A stretch of 64,000 bases of DNA from Microvirga sp. ACRRW. GTDB lineage: Bacteria; Pseudomonadota; Alphaproteobacteria; Rhizobiales; Beijerinckiaceae. The stretch lies in assembly GCF_022346925.1 (NCBI RefSeq), contig NZ_JAKRNJ010000002.1, forward strand, positions 434,001 through 498,000. Reading direction: 5' to 3'. Position 1 is the stretch's first letter. Every line of letters starts with the position of its first letter. A model generated the notes under the pieces. It did no database searches and had not been told where the DNA came from. It saw only the letters and a program-made list of their open reading frames with translations. Shown here in pieces: positions 51,938 to 62,113 of the stretch. A program made the translations under genes and the position numbers.

Positions 51938-52105
51938 ATGTTCGTGCCTTTCTCGGAACTGAAGCGCGGCGGCCAATGTTGTTTTTGTGCCAGGGTGAGC
52001 GAATTTTCGGGCAGGGCATGCCTGCTGGAAACGGTCTGTTAACCATAAGGCTTTTTGTGTGAGTCAGTTACAGAGGCCAATCGTGAGACCATAGAGGAGG
52101 ACACA

Positions 52106-52309
52106 ATGCAGGATGCATGGGCAAGATCGCCCGGCGTGGTGGTCACTTTCCCGGATGCTGCGGATCGACCGCAACGTCCGCTCCTGAATGCCGGCGAACC
52201 GCGAGGCGAGATCCTTCTCTTCACGGGTGTGCGTTACGAACGGCCCGAGCCCAGTCCAGGTCCTTCCCGTCCTTACGCCAGCAGCCGTCCCGGTCGCCGT
52301 CGCTCGTAA
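52106..52309 (+). CDS. Small basic protein of unknown function (67 aa)
   Basis: ATG 52106 follows GAGGAGG at five bases, a strong ribosome site; the frame continues upstream to 52055 but is unlikely. The sequence contains VVVTFPDAADRP, RGEILLFTGVRYERP and a Pro/Ser/Arg-rich tail (SSRPGRRRS). It is too short for a confident family, though a conserved GEILLFTGVRYER motif looks constrained. It ends 42 bases before the convergent acetyltransferase. Confidence 0.7.
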   Translation: MQDAWARSPGVVVTFPDAADRPQRPLLNAGEPRGEILLFTGVRYERPEPSPGPSRPYASSRPGRRRS

Positions 52310-52350
52310 TTTCCATTTGAGTTTTTTGCAAAGACGAGACGCTTTTCGCG

Positions 52351-52854
52351 TCAGCTGTATGCCTGCGCCAGGTTGCGCATCATCAGCACCGCATCCGGTC
52401 CATATGTGAGGAGTTTTGCCTCCAGGCCGGGAACATCAGCTGCGCGAAAATCCAGCCGCTCCCAGAATGCCTGAGAGTTGTTTACAGCGACCAGCGACAT
52501 ATTACCGAAGCCGGCATCGTGTGCGTGACGTGCCAGCCGCTCGCCTGCCTGCACAGCATAACCCTTGCCGCGCGTCTCCGGCAGCAGGGCCACGTCGTGC
52601 ACGTAATAGGTCGTGGCTTTGCTCGGGATCTCTCCGAGCAGGGAATTCAGCGCAGGCGGCGAGCCGAAATGCCAGGGATGGGTGAGCGCGTATCCGACGA
52701 TGCGTCCGCCCTCTTCGAGCACGAGGCACCCTTGCGGATAAAGTCGCTGACGCTCCTCGAAGACCCGCGCATCTTCCGGGTGATCGAGATGGATCGTGTC
52801 AGCCAGGATCTGAACCTGCGCGAGGTCCTGCGCAGTCATGGGACGCCAGGGCAT
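52351..52854 (-). CDS. GNAT family N-acetyltransferase
   Basis: The product is 167 residues from ATG 52854; the longer frame to 52908 overlaps the upstream gene. It has the GNAT core MTAQDLAQVQILADTI, VHDVALLPETRGKGYA (acetyl-CoA pyrophosphate loop RGKGYA) and MSLVAVNNSQAFWERLDF. The substrate cannot be told from sequence. It follows the DUF1254-type gene on the same strand. Confidence 0.85.
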   Translation of the reverse strand: MPWRPMTAQDLAQVQILADTIHLDHPEDARVFEERQRLYPQGCLVLEEGGRIVGYALTHPWHFGSPPALNSLLGEIPSKATTYYVHDVALLPETRGKGYAVQAGERLARHAHDAGFGNMSLVAVNNSQAFWERLDFRAADVPGLEAKLLTYGPDAVLMMRNLAQAYS

Positions 52855-52861
52855 TTCGTTT

Positions 52862-53428
52862 TCAGCCCTCTGCCTGTTCGGTGACGCACGAGACAGCTTT
52901 CGCTGCATCCTCCGCCTGGGGGCGTTGGCTTGCGGTGGGAGCGGCCACGCGCACGATCACGAAGCCCTGCTGCTCGGGGGCGACGATGCGCACGTCCCGG
53001 GACGGATCGTTCTCGTCCTCGGCTGCGCGGGCCTCATCGAGCTGGCGTGCCGTCATGGCGACGATCTCGAGCTCTCCGCGCACGGCCGCGCGATCAGTCA
53101 CGGCGAAGAACACGCCGCCCGATTCCTTGTGAAAGGAGAAGGTCAAGAGGTTCTGCCCGGTCTTGGCGGAAACGCGCATGGGCCCATCGCGCAGATCGAA
53201 GGCGCAGGCGGCCACTGCGATCGCCGGATCGGGCAGGGGCATCCACGTGTTCTCGCCGCCGGGAGCACTGATGATCTGCGCCGTTTCGGCGGTGAGGGTC
53301 GACTGCACTTTCGCGAACGCGTCCTGCTCGGCGAGATGCGGTGTGGCAAGAATAGAGACGATGTGAACACCCACAGCCAGGACGAGGCCGCTGAGGGTGG
53401 CGATCAGGAAGCGGCTGAACCCTCTCAT
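52862..53428 (-). CDS. DUF1254-type single-pass membrane protein
   Basis: The product is 188 residues from ATG 53428, overlapping the DUF1214 stop by four bases. One N-terminal transmembrane helix (FLIATLSGLVLAVGVHIVSIL) anchors a periplasmic domain with PDPAIAVAACAFDLRDGPMRV and HKESGGVFFAVTD, features of the short DUF1254-like partner proteins of alphaproteobacteria. It is paired with the DUF1214 protein, and both lie in an apparent operon behind pbp1A. The function is unknown. Confidence 0.78.
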   Translation of the reverse strand: MRGFSRFLIATLSGLVLAVGVHIVSILATPHLAEQDAFAKVQSTLTAETAQIISAPGGENTWMPLPDPAIAVAACAFDLRDGPMRVSAKTGQNLLTFSFHKESGGVFFAVTDRAAVRGELEIVAMTARQLDEARAAEDENDPSRDVRIVAPEQQGFVIVRVAAPTASQRPQAEDAAKAVSCVTEQAEG

Positions 53429-54093
53429 GCTCCGCACTCCCCGCGCTGGATCGTGGGGAAGACGCTCTCGTCGAGCCCCGTGCCTGCGGCACCCGGCGTG
53501 TCGTAGAGCCTCAGCATGATGCTGATCTTGCCCGAGACCGGAAGCTGGAGCCAGTTTCCGTCCTGGAGGCTGCGCGAGAGAGCGATCGTGAACTGGTCCT
53601 GCGCATCGCGCAAAATCTCGGCGGATGTGAAACTCGCCCGTCCCAGTTCGCTGCGGACCAGCCCGCCGTTCTGATCGTAGACCGTGAGGGTCCAAAGGCG
53701 TGCCGTCGGTATGACGGAGCCGATGCGATAGGTGCAAGTGGAATCGAGCGGCCTGCCTTCGCTGTCCGTCACGGCGGTAAAGCCGAGCCCCTCGCCGGTG
53801 GCCAAGGGCACCTCGCCGCGCTGTGCGAGAATAGCGCGCATGTAAGGGTCGGCATCGGCCGATCCGAGATCGGGCCAGGCTTTCCAAGGGCCGATGCGCA
53901 GGCTCCCCAGGGGCGGCTCACCTTTCAGGACCCAATAGGTCGAGCCCAGTCCCAGCCCGAGGGCGAGCAGGAGCGCATAGACGACCAGAAAAGCAGTAGG
54001 GACAATTCGATTGGTCACGGATCTCAACGCTGTCACAGGGGCGCGCATCGAAGCGGCCCCGGGGGCGTTCGTCAATATCGCCTCTGTATTCAT
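53425..54093 (-). CDS. DUF1214 domain membrane protein
   Basis: The product is 222 residues. A transmembrane helix (~30-52, VPTAFLVVYALLLALGLGLGS) is followed by the DUF1214 domain: LDSTCTYRIGSVIPTARLWTLTVYDQ, DQFTIALSRSLQDGNWLQLPVSGKISIMLRLYDTP (quoted in parts). Its start lies two bases after the pbp1A stop and its end overlaps the DUF1254 gene, so all three are likely one transcript. DUF1214/DUF1254 pairs have no settled function. Confidence 0.85.
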   Translation of the reverse strand: MNTEAILTNAPGAASMRAPVTALRSVTNRIVPTAFLVVYALLLALGLGLGSTYWVLKGEPPLGSLRIGPWKAWPDLGSADADPYMRAILAQRGEVPLATGEGLGFTAVTDSEGRPLDSTCTYRIGSVIPTARLWTLTVYDQNGGLVRSELGRASFTSAEILRDAQDQFTIALSRSLQDGNWLQLPVSGKISIMLRLYDTPGAAGTGLDESVFPTIQRGECGA

Positions 54094-54095
54094 TG

Positions 54096-56306
54096 TTATG
54101 GCATGGCCACTTGGCGGGGAACTTCCACGGAACCCGTCGCGCTGGGGACGGAGTTCTCCTTCGCGGTGGAGATAGAGCGCTCGGCGGTCTCGAACAGGTT
54201 GCCGATATTCCCCAGAGCCTCATAGGACTTCCGGGAGAGCGTGCCGGCGAGGAAGGCCTGCGATGCGCCCTGAGCCTGATCGGCGGCTGGACGGTTCGAC
54301 GTCGCCACACGGGCGAAGGCTCCGGAATCGACGCCTGGGATCGGGCGGATTTCCAGGTTCTGGTGCGCGAAGTTCATCACCTCGTGCCAGGTCAGGGCCG
54401 GAAGCGTGCCGCCAGTCATGTTGTTCATGGGCTTGGAATCGTCGTTGCCGTACCAGACGGAGGCGACGAGGTTGCCGGTATAGCCTACGAACCATGCGTC
54501 CTTGTAACCGTTGGTCGTGCCGGTCTTTCCCGCGACCGGAACGCCTTCGACGGCGGCGCGCTTGCCGGTGCCTTCGGTCACCACCTTGTTCAGCATGAAG
54601 TTCATGTCGGTGACGACGCGGGGCTCGAGCACCTGCTTGGGCGGCGTGTCGCGGTCGTGGCTGTAGATCACCTCACCGGACGAGTTGCGCACCTCCCAGG
54701 CCGCATAGGGCGTTGCCTGCTTGCCGCCATTGGCAAAGACCGCATAGCCGGAGGCCATGTCGATGGGCGTCACCTCGGCGGCACCGATGGGGAGAGGGGC
54801 TTCGTTCGCGAGCGGATGGGTCAGGCCCATGCGCTTGGCGGTATCGATGATGATGGCGCGGCCGGCCTTGGCGTTACCCTTGCCGATCTCAAGCGACATG
54901 CGGACCGGGATGGAGTTGATCGAGCGCGCCAGGGCGGAAACCATGGGCATCGCGCCCGAGAAGGAACGGCCATAATTCTGTGGGCACCAATTGCCGAGGC
55001 AGATGGGGGCGTCCACCACCTTCGAGTTGGGATTGAGCTTCGGGTTGGTGGTGAGCGCGGCGGCATAGACGAAGGGTTTGAAGGACGAGCCCGGCTGCCG
55101 CAGGCCATTGGTGGCGCGGTTGAACTGGCTCAGGCCGTAATCGCGGCCGCCGACGATGGTGCGCACGGCCCCGTCCACGTCCATCACGACGATGGCGCCT
55201 TGTCCGGCGTGATACTGGCGCCCGCTCTGGCGCAGCTGGTTTTCCAGAACTTCTTCCGTATGCCGCTGAAGGGTGGTGTCGAGGGGCGTCTTGACGATGA
55301 GAACACGCTCGCTGCCGAACTTCTTCTGGGCCGCCAGCGCCTGAACCTGCTCATAGGCCCAGTCGAGATAGAAATCGGGGGTCGTCTCGCGCTCGCGGTT
55401 TACAGGAGTGGCCGGATTGCGGCGGGCTGTCTGGATCTGGCCATCGGTGAGGAAACCCGCCTCGACCATGTTGCGCAGAACCTCGTTCGCGCGGGAGCGG
55501 GCTGCCGGCAGGTTCACGTGCGGGGCATATTTCGTCGGGGCCTTGAACAGGCCCGCCAACATGGCGGATTCGGCGAGCGTCAGGTCTTTCGCCGGCTTGC
55601 CGAAATAGTAATCCGCCGCCGCCACGACGCCGTGCGCGCCGCCGCCCATATAGGCGCGGTCGAGATAAAGCTTGAGAATCTCGTCTTTGGTCAGATGAAA
55701 CTCGAGCCAGACCGCCAGGAAGGCTTCCTTGATCTTGCGTTCGAGCGAGCGCTCGTTGGTGAGGAACAGGTTCTTCGCCAATTGCTGGGTGATGGAGGAG
55801 CCGCCCTGCACGACCCCGCCGCCCTTGGCGTTGACCACGACGGCGCGGAAGGTGCCAATGGGGTCGATGCCCCAATGATCGTAGAAGCGCCGGTCTTCCG
55901 TCGCGAGCGCAGCCTTGATCATGTAATCCGGGAAATCCTCGAGCTTGTAGGAATCGTCCAGGTGCAGGCCGCGGCGGCCGACTTCCTGCCCGTAGCGGTC
56001 GAGGAAGGTGACGGCGAGGTCCTGGGTCTTGAGCCAGTCGTCCTCAGTCTCGCGGAAGGCGGGCAGCGCGAGAGCCAGCATCACGACGGCGCCGACGGCG
56101 CCAAGAGTCGTCGCCTCGCTCGTCAGGTCCAGGACAATGCGCAGGGGCCCGCGAAAGCGCAGGGCCTTCATCTTCTCGGAATAGGAATCGTAAGCCGAAG
56201 CCAGTCCTCGCCCGCTCTGAAACAGGAACGAGTTCAACCACGCGTCCAGCCAGAGCGCGGCACGCTTCATCCGTGTCGAGAGAGGGGTGGGGGGCTGCTG
56301 TGACAC
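54096..56306 (-). CDS. Penicillin-binding protein 1A (bifunctional transglycosylase/transpeptidase)
   Basis: The product is 736 residues. A cytoplasmic N-terminus and one transmembrane helix (~68-88) precede the GT51 domain, with catalytic Glu in ATEDRRFYDHWGID (~137) and QGGSSITQQLAKNL. The transpeptidase has the SxxK serine in QPGSSFKPFVY (~408), the SxN motif in RSINSIP and KTGTT (~595). It polymerises and crosslinks peptidoglycan in the periplasm. It is shorter than E. coli PBP1a and lacks the OB domain. It heads an operon with the DUF1214/DUF1254 pair. The 216 bases upstream (to 56522) hold no other gene. Confidence 0.95.
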   Translation of the reverse strand: MSQQPPTPLSTRMKRAALWLDAWLNSFLFQSGRGLASAYDSYSEKMKALRFRGPLRIVLDLTSEATTLGAVGAVVMLALALPAFRETEDDWLKTQDLAVTFLDRYGQEVGRRGLHLDDSYKLEDFPDYMIKAALATEDRRFYDHWGIDPIGTFRAVVVNAKGGGVVQGGSSITQQLAKNLFLTNERSLERKIKEAFLAVWLEFHLTKDEILKLYLDRAYMGGGAHGVVAAADYYFGKPAKDLTLAESAMLAGLFKAPTKYAPHVNLPAARSRANEVLRNMVEAGFLTDGQIQTARRNPATPVNRERETTPDFYLDWAYEQVQALAAQKKFGSERVLIVKTPLDTTLQRHTEEVLENQLRQSGRQYHAGQGAIVVMDVDGAVRTIVGGRDYGLSQFNRATNGLRQPGSSFKPFVYAAALTTNPKLNPNSKVVDAPICLGNWCPQNYGRSFSGAMPMVSALARSINSIPVRMSLEIGKGNAKAGRAIIIDTAKRMGLTHPLANEAPLPIGAAEVTPIDMASGYAVFANGGKQATPYAAWEVRNSSGEVIYSHDRDTPPKQVLEPRVVTDMNFMLNKVVTEGTGKRAAVEGVPVAGKTGTTNGYKDAWFVGYTGNLVASVWYGNDDSKPMNNMTGGTLPALTWHEVMNFAHQNLEIRPIPGVDSGAFARVATSNRPAADQAQGASQAFLAGTLSRKSYEALGNIGNLFETAERSISTAKENSVPSATGSVEVPRQVAMP

Positions 56307-56522
56307 TTTGGTCCTTCGGGGCAGGTCAGGAGGCCTGAGATGCCGTCTTATGATCGTTGATTTCCCTTACGGCAACGTTTGCACGTAACGTGATGCATTA
56401 TCAACAACTCACAAACAGGTTCTGCGGTTCAAATAGATCTACCTCGTCCGGAAAAAAGGCTTGGGCTTGTGCGAGGCCGCACATTCCTTCAAACCGCCGT
56501 AAAGAGAGACCACAGAGCCCGC

Positions 56523-57029
56523 ATGTCCAAAACCGCATCCCGACCCCGCTCCAAGCCGGAGGAGCAACCCTTCTGGCGCGTGAAGACGCTTGAGGCCCTG
56601 AGCTCCGACGAATGGGAGAGCCTGTGCGACGGCTGCGGACGCTGCTGCCTGGTCAAGCTAGAGGACGAGGATACGGCCGAGGTTCTCTATACGGATGTGG
56701 CCTGCACGCTTCTCGACGAAGGAAGCTGCCGCTGCCGCGATTATCCCAACCGGCAGGCCAAGGTGTCCGATTGCGTGCGGCTTACGCCTGAGACCGTGCG
56801 CGGCCTGTCCTGGCTGCCGCACACTTGCGCCTATCGCCTCGTGTCCGAGGGACGGGATCTGCCCTGGTGGCACCCGCTGGTCTCCGGCGATCCCGAGACG
56901 GTGCACGCCGCAGGGGTTTCCGTGCGGGATCGGGTCGCGGGGCCGGAGGAAGACTTTTCGCTAGCCGAGCTTCTCGAACGCCTCACCGACTGGCCCATGG
57001 AGGACGTGTCGTCCGAGGAGCCTGCTTAA
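56523..57029 (+). CDS. YcgN/UPF0260 family cysteine-cluster protein
   Basis: The product is 168 residues from ATG 56523. [14 protein letters not shown] (~35-48), then [14 protein letters not shown] and SDCVRLTP supply the CxxCxxCC-type cluster of the YkgJ/YcgN family, which probably binds zinc or an Fe-S centre. [14 protein letters not shown] is also conserved. The function is unknown. Its stop overlaps that of the convergent AI-2E-type gene by four bases. Confidence 0.9.
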   Translation: MSKTASRPRSKPEEQPFWRVKTLEALSSDEWESLCDGCGRCCLVKLEDEDTAEVLYTDVACTLLDEGSCRCRDYPNRQAKVSDCVRLTPETVRGLSWLPHTCAYRLVSEGRDLPWWHPLVSGDPETVHAAGVSVRDRVAGPEEDFSLAELLERLTDWPMEDVSSEEPA

Positions 57030-58102
57030 ACGCTTCCCTTCTCCTTGGCCTCGGCTTCTCCGGGAACGCTCGTTTCCTCGCCCAGGGCCTCGCGCACGTA
57101 GAGCTTCTTCACCAGCACATAGGTGACGACGGCAAGCGGGAAGCCAAAGACGAGGCCCGTGGAGCCGAACAGGATACTAGCGACAAGGATCGCGAAGAGC
57201 GCGAGGGCCGGGGGGATGCTGACCATGCTTCGGGCCACGAGAGGGAAGATCACGTTGCCTTCGATCTGCTGGATCGCAAGGATCGCAAGCACCGTCCACA
57301 GAGCCGTCTCGCTGCTGATGCTGAAGGCGAACAGGACGGCCGGAAGCGCGCCGAGAATGGGCCCGAGGAACGGGATGAAATCCGCAAGGCCCGCGATGAT
57401 GCCCAGCGCATAGGGCGAAGGCAGCCCGATGAGCCAGAAGGCGAGGCTGGCGAGCACGGCGACGCAGGCCATGGCGATCATCTGGGACATGAGCCAGAGC
57501 CGAAGGGCCTGGCCCGAGGCATCGAGCGAACTCTCGACGCGTTCATGATGGCGTTTCGGGAAGAGCTTGATGAGGCCTTGCTTGTAAAGGCGCGGCGAGG
57601 CCGCGATGTAGATGCCGGCGATCACCACCAGCAGGAAATCGGCCAGCCCGCTGAGAACCGCGCCGCCGATGCCTGCGATGCGCGTCGCCAGGCCCCCGCT
57701 CGGCATGTTGTTGACCATCTCGGAAAGATCGTCCGACACCGCGCCGAAGCCGAGATTCTTGCTGAAGTCGTCGATGACGGAGGGAAGGCGTTCCATCACG
57801 TTGGTGAACTGGGCGCGGATCTGTGTGCCGAAGAGGGCAATCAATCCCACGAAGATGAGGAAGATGATGAGGGTCGCGATCCAGAGGCTCCAGCGTTCCG
57901 GCACACGGGCATAACGCACCAGCACATCCGCGGAGGAATGCAGGATCAACGCGACAAGGATGGCGCCGAAAGCCAGCAGGAGAACATCCGCGAGTTTCCA
58001 GAGCAGAAGAGCCAGCAGAATCAAACCCAGGACGATGAGCGTTTTTCGCACGAACTCGGCATCGCCCATGATCCTGCGAAAAGAGTATCTGTCCTCGTCC
58101 AT
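57026..58102 (-). CDS. AI-2E family transporter (PerM/TqsA-like)
   Basis: The product is 358 residues from ATG 58102, with GGGGA upstream; the open frame reaches 58183. About eight transmembrane segments are visible. The conserved family parts are [28 protein letters not shown] and [27 protein letters not shown]. Members export quorum signals, act as antiporters, or are uncharacterised. There is no LuxS in the window, so the AI-2E name says little about substrate. Confidence 0.9.
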   Translation of the reverse strand: MDEDRYSFRRIMGDAEFVRKTLIVLGLILLALLLWKLADVLLLAFGAILVALILHSSADVLVRYARVPERWSLWIATLIIFLIFVGLIALFGTQIRAQFTNVMERLPSVIDDFSKNLGFGAVSDDLSEMVNNMPSGGLATRIAGIGGAVLSGLADFLLVVIAGIYIAASPRLYKQGLIKLFPKRHHERVESSLDASGQALRLWLMSQMIAMACVAVLASLAFWLIGLPSPYALGIIAGLADFIPFLGPILGALPAVLFAFSISSETALWTVLAILAIQQIEGNVIFPLVARSMVSIPPALALFAILVASILFGSTGLVFGFPLAVVTYVLVKKLYVREALGEETSVPGEAEAKEKGSV

Positions 58103-58245
58103 CAGCCCATCCCCTGCCTCGCTCCGGAGGACAATCGAAACGGCAAAGCCGAGTTCCCTCGAAAGATCCCGCATATATCCCAAGGGCCGATTTAGTTCAT
58201 GCTTGGCTATTATTATTTTGATCTAAGGGATTTCGTCGCGGATTA

Positions 58246-58270
58246 GGAACGTAAAACGGTGGAGGAAGTT
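58246..58270 (+). promoter_or_regulatory. EcfG-type stress promoter for the 26-aa gene
   Basis: GGAAC (58246-58250), 16 bases, then AGTT (58267-58270). The alphaproteobacterial EcfG consensus is GGAAC-N16/17-CGTT, so only one base of the -10 differs. It lies 26 bases before the start codon. Confidence 0.6.
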
Positions 58271-58296
58271 GATAAAGCAGAAGGAGGATTCATGTA

Positions 58297-58377
58297 ATGA
58301 CCTCTCAGGTAATCTGCTTTTTGCTTGGTACTGTGTTCCCGCTCGCCGCAGTCGGCTGGATGATTGTTCATCAGTAG
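58297..58377 (+). CDS. 26-residue single-helix membrane protein
   Basis: ATG 58297 opens 26 codons: MTSQVICFLLGTVFPLAAVG then WMIVHQ. Residues 5-24 are a plausible transmembrane helix. AAGGAGG at 58281-58287 is a near-perfect Shine-Dalgarno, an EcfG-like promoter lies just upstream, and a terminator lies ~65 bases downstream. A start-stop pair (ATGTAA at 58292) overlaps the true start by two bases. It is too short for a family. Expression after stress is inferred from the promoter. Confidence 0.6.
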   Translation: MTSQVICFLLGTVFPLAAVGWMIVHQ

Positions 58378-58441
58378 TGTATAGATGGGCTGTCCGTAAG
58401 ATGATGGCAGTGAATGCGGAAGTTGTCTGCGATGCAAATAT

Positions 58442-58474
58442 AAAAAAGCCCGCCATGTCAGAGGCGGGTTTTTT
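58442..58474. terminator. Bidirectional terminator
   Basis: CCCGCC pairs with GGCGGG, with AAAAAA before and TTTTTT after. It serves the 26-residue gene on the plus strand and overlaps the 3' end of the DUF2939 gene on the minus strand. Confidence 0.85.
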
Positions 58475-59084
58475 GATGTCCGGAAGAGGGCTGCGCGTAC
58501 CGTGAAGCTACGGCCGCACGCTTGATGAGTTCCTCTCTCAGGGCAACGGGCAGTTCGAGGCCGCTCAGCCGCCAAGTCGTGTTGCGCAGGCGCATGGTGA
58601 TCCTGAACTGCTGGTCTTTCGGACTCTCGATCGGGATGGGAATCGTCACGCTTCGAAAGCCTTGCGATTCCGAAAACAGGAAGGTGCGCCAGGCTTGCCG
58701 GAGCGAGCCGAAATCGAAGCTTAACGGGGAAACGCCGCTGCTTGAGCGTCCGCCCGTAGCCTTCTCGGGCCAGCCCTTCTCGAACAGATCGATCAGGGCC
58801 TGAGGAGAGACGAGCTCCTCGACGACGGGATTGAGGACGGCGGTTCCAGCCTCGGTCGCGATGTCCAGCTCAGCGCCCTGAAGATCCTGATCTTTCAAAT
58901 ACTCGCCGAGGATTTGGCGGGAGAGGGATGATCTCAAGGCGTTGAAGTTCACACGCTCCGTGATCCTCCCGACATCCTTCGCCTCAACCGCCTTGCTGAG
59001 GTCGTAGAGCGCCACGAAGGGCGAAACCATGAAGATCGCCCAGGCCAGGAAGAGGAAAAAACTGATCCGAAATGTCCAGCGCAT
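58458..59084 (-). CDS. DUF2939 family membrane-anchored protein
   Basis: The product is 208 residues. An N-terminal hydrophobic helix (ISFFLFLAWAIFMVSPFVALYDL) is followed by KAVEAKDVGRITERVNFNALRSSLSRQI, the DUF2939 signature. A mixed domain ends in TWRLSGLELP. It is probably periplasmic and anchored in the inner membrane. The function is unknown. The stop lies inside the bidirectional terminator. Confidence 0.85.
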   Translation of the reverse strand: MRWTFRISFFLFLAWAIFMVSPFVALYDLSKAVEAKDVGRITERVNFNALRSSLSRQILGEYLKDQDLQGAELDIATEAGTAVLNPVVEELVSPQALIDLFEKGWPEKATGGRSSSGVSPLSFDFGSLRQAWRTFLFSESQGFRSVTIPIPIESPKDQQFRITMRLRNTTWRLSGLELPVALREELIKRAAVASRYAQPSSGHQKTRL

Positions 59085-59181
59085 AAGCCAAAAACCATCC
59101 CTTCGTTATGCAGCGACTGTCCCGCGCGTAGCAGGCCGGGCAGCAGGGGGGAGGTTTCCTATGTAGGAATCGCCAGGGCAT

Positions 59182-59212
59182 AAAAAAGGGCGACCGATTG
59201 GCCGCCCTTTTC
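59182..59212 (-). terminator. Terminator of the TRAP binding-protein gene
   Basis: AAAAGGGCG and CGCCCTTTT form a long stem around a ~10-base loop, with further T on the leftward side. It lies about 20 bases after the stop. Confidence 0.85.
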
Positions 59213-59231
59213 AGGATCGATTCTGGTCCGA

Positions 59232-60455
<1,224 letters not shown>

Positions 60456-61967
60456 TCAAGAAAACGGCACATCCAGGGGCACGTCGATGATGCAGACCAC
60501 ACCTGTGGGCTCGTAAGCGATTTCCGCGGAGCCGTTTAGCTCCCGCGCCAGGCCCTTCTGAATCAGACGGGAGCCGAAGCCCGTCCGGCGGGGAGGGATG
60601 ACGACAGGCCCGCCATGCTCCTCCCAGCGGAACACGAGGCGCGTGCCGGTCTCGTTCGGGACGGTAGCCCAGGAGATCCGCACGCCGCCTGCGGACGTTT
60701 TGAGCGCGCCGTATTTCAGCGCGTTCGTGCAGAGCTCATGGATGGCCATGGACAGGCTCAGCGACATGGCTGGCGGGAGGCGCAGATCCTCGCCCCGCAC
60801 CTCGATCCTGCTTTCGTCTTCCATATGGGTCCGGAAGGGTGCGCAGGCCTCGAGGGCGACATCCGAAAGATAGGCTCCTTCCCAGTTCTCCCGCGTGAGA
60901 ACATCGTGGGCGCGGGAGAGGGCGAAAAGACGGGCTTCGAAAGCCGTGCGCGCCGCGCCGATATCGTCGGAGGCCGTGATGCCGAATTTATGAAAGCTCT
61001 GGACGGCCAGGGACTGGACGGTGGCAAGCGTGTTCTTCACCCGGTGGTTCAGCTCGTTGACCATGAGGCGCAGATGCTCTTCCGCGCGCTTGTGGTCCGT
61101 GATGTCGTATTGAACGCCGTCCCAGATATAGGTTCCGTTGCTCAACTGACGCGGCATGGTGATCATGCGGTGCCAGCGGATCTCCCCGGTCTTGGCATGC
61201 CGAAGCTTCAGTTCCGTGTCGAAGGTCTTGCGCTCGTCATGAGCCTTCATCCCCCGCACGTGCATCTGCTCGAGATACTCGGGCAGGATGAGTTGAGCGA
61301 TCAGGCCCATATTGGCCAACGCATCCTCTGCGCGGATGCCGGTCAGCTGTTCGCACGCCTTGGAAATGTAAACCGGGCGCCGGTCCTTGTACTCCGCCGA
61401 ATCCAGGAACTGGAAAACCATGCAGGAGGGCAGGTTGTCGGCAAGGGCGCTGAGGCGGGCCTGGCTCTCGCGGAGTTCCTCCTCGGTGCGGCGGCGCTCC
61501 GTCCAGTCGCGGAAGCTCACGCCCAGGCCGCCATTATAGGGAAACACGCGGAGTTCTAGGAAGCGTCCCTGCACCCCCACGGCCTCCGCCTCGAACATCG
61601 CCGCAATCCCGGTGGCGGCGACTTCCTCATAGCGGCGCCTGAGCTCGGTGCCCTCCGAATGGGAGAAGATGTCCCAGATGACGCGCCCGAGCATATCCTG
61701 AGCGGGGGCGCCGAAATATTCCTGTGCCGCGCGGTTGATATAGGTGAAGCGCCAATCGCCATCGAGTGAGTAGAAGGCGTCCCCAATGCCCTCCAGGATG
61801 ACGGAGAGACGGGCCTCGACCTTCGCTTCCACGGATTGGGCGATGGCATGCTGAATGACGTCGCCCCTCATTCCCTGAGAACCCTTGTACGAGTTCGGGA
61901 TGACGAGATCGCTCGAGAGCCTGTCCTGGTCAGGAGAGCTGGATAAAGCGGAGCGCGGCATAGTCAT
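60456..61967 (-). CDS. HWE-family sensor histidine kinase (PAS-PAS-HWE), 503 aa
   Basis: It is cytoplasmic. PAS domains lie at ~45-165 (SVILEGIGDAFYSLDGDWRFTYIN) and ~170-295 (VYISKACEQLTGI). The HWE domain (~295-503) has acceptor His in NELNHRVKNTLATVQSL (~305), IHELCTNALKYGALK and FRWEEHGGP, which carries the WxE. It belongs to the same family as the kinases at 38-43 kb but is not identical to them. No cognate regulator is next to it. It lies upstream of the TRAP gene on the same strand but is separated by ~135 bases. Confidence 0.93.
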   Translation of the reverse strand: MTMPRSALSSSPDQDRLSSDLVIPNSYKGSQGMRGDVIQHAIAQSVEAKVEARLSVILEGIGDAFYSLDGDWRFTYINRAAQEYFGAPAQDMLGRVIWDIFSHSEGTELRRRYEEVAATGIAAMFEAEAVGVQGRFLELRVFPYNGGLGVSFRDWTERRRTEEELRESQARLSALADNLPSCMVFQFLDSAEYKDRRPVYISKACEQLTGIRAEDALANMGLIAQLILPEYLEQMHVRGMKAHDERKTFDTELKLRHAKTGEIRWHRMITMPRQLSNGTYIWDGVQYDITDHKRAEEHLRLMVNELNHRVKNTLATVQSLAVQSFHKFGITASDDIGAARTAFEARLFALSRAHDVLTRENWEGAYLSDVALEACAPFRTHMEDESRIEVRGEDLRLPPAMSLSLSMAIHELCTNALKYGALKTSAGGVRISWATVPNETGTRLVFRWEEHGGPVVIPPRRTGFGSRLIQKGLARELNGSAEIAYEPTGVVCIIDVPLDVPFS

Positions 61968-62113
61968 TTGATGAAATATAATGATGTTGCATCAAAAGGG
62001 CAATCCTCGGCCATGCTTGGAGTGCGGTTAAAAATCTGTGCCAGGATAAAAGTTTAATAGGCGTCCACGCTCTTCCGAAAGCTGTTCCGGGGAGGGTGTA
62101 ACACCTGCTGCGA

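Noticed and set aside
54093..56303. A 736-codon open frame antisense to the PBP1A gene
   Set aside because: It mirrors the real gene codon for codon in GC-rich DNA, has low-complexity Arg/His/Gly composition and no recognisable domain; PBP1A is certain on the other strand.
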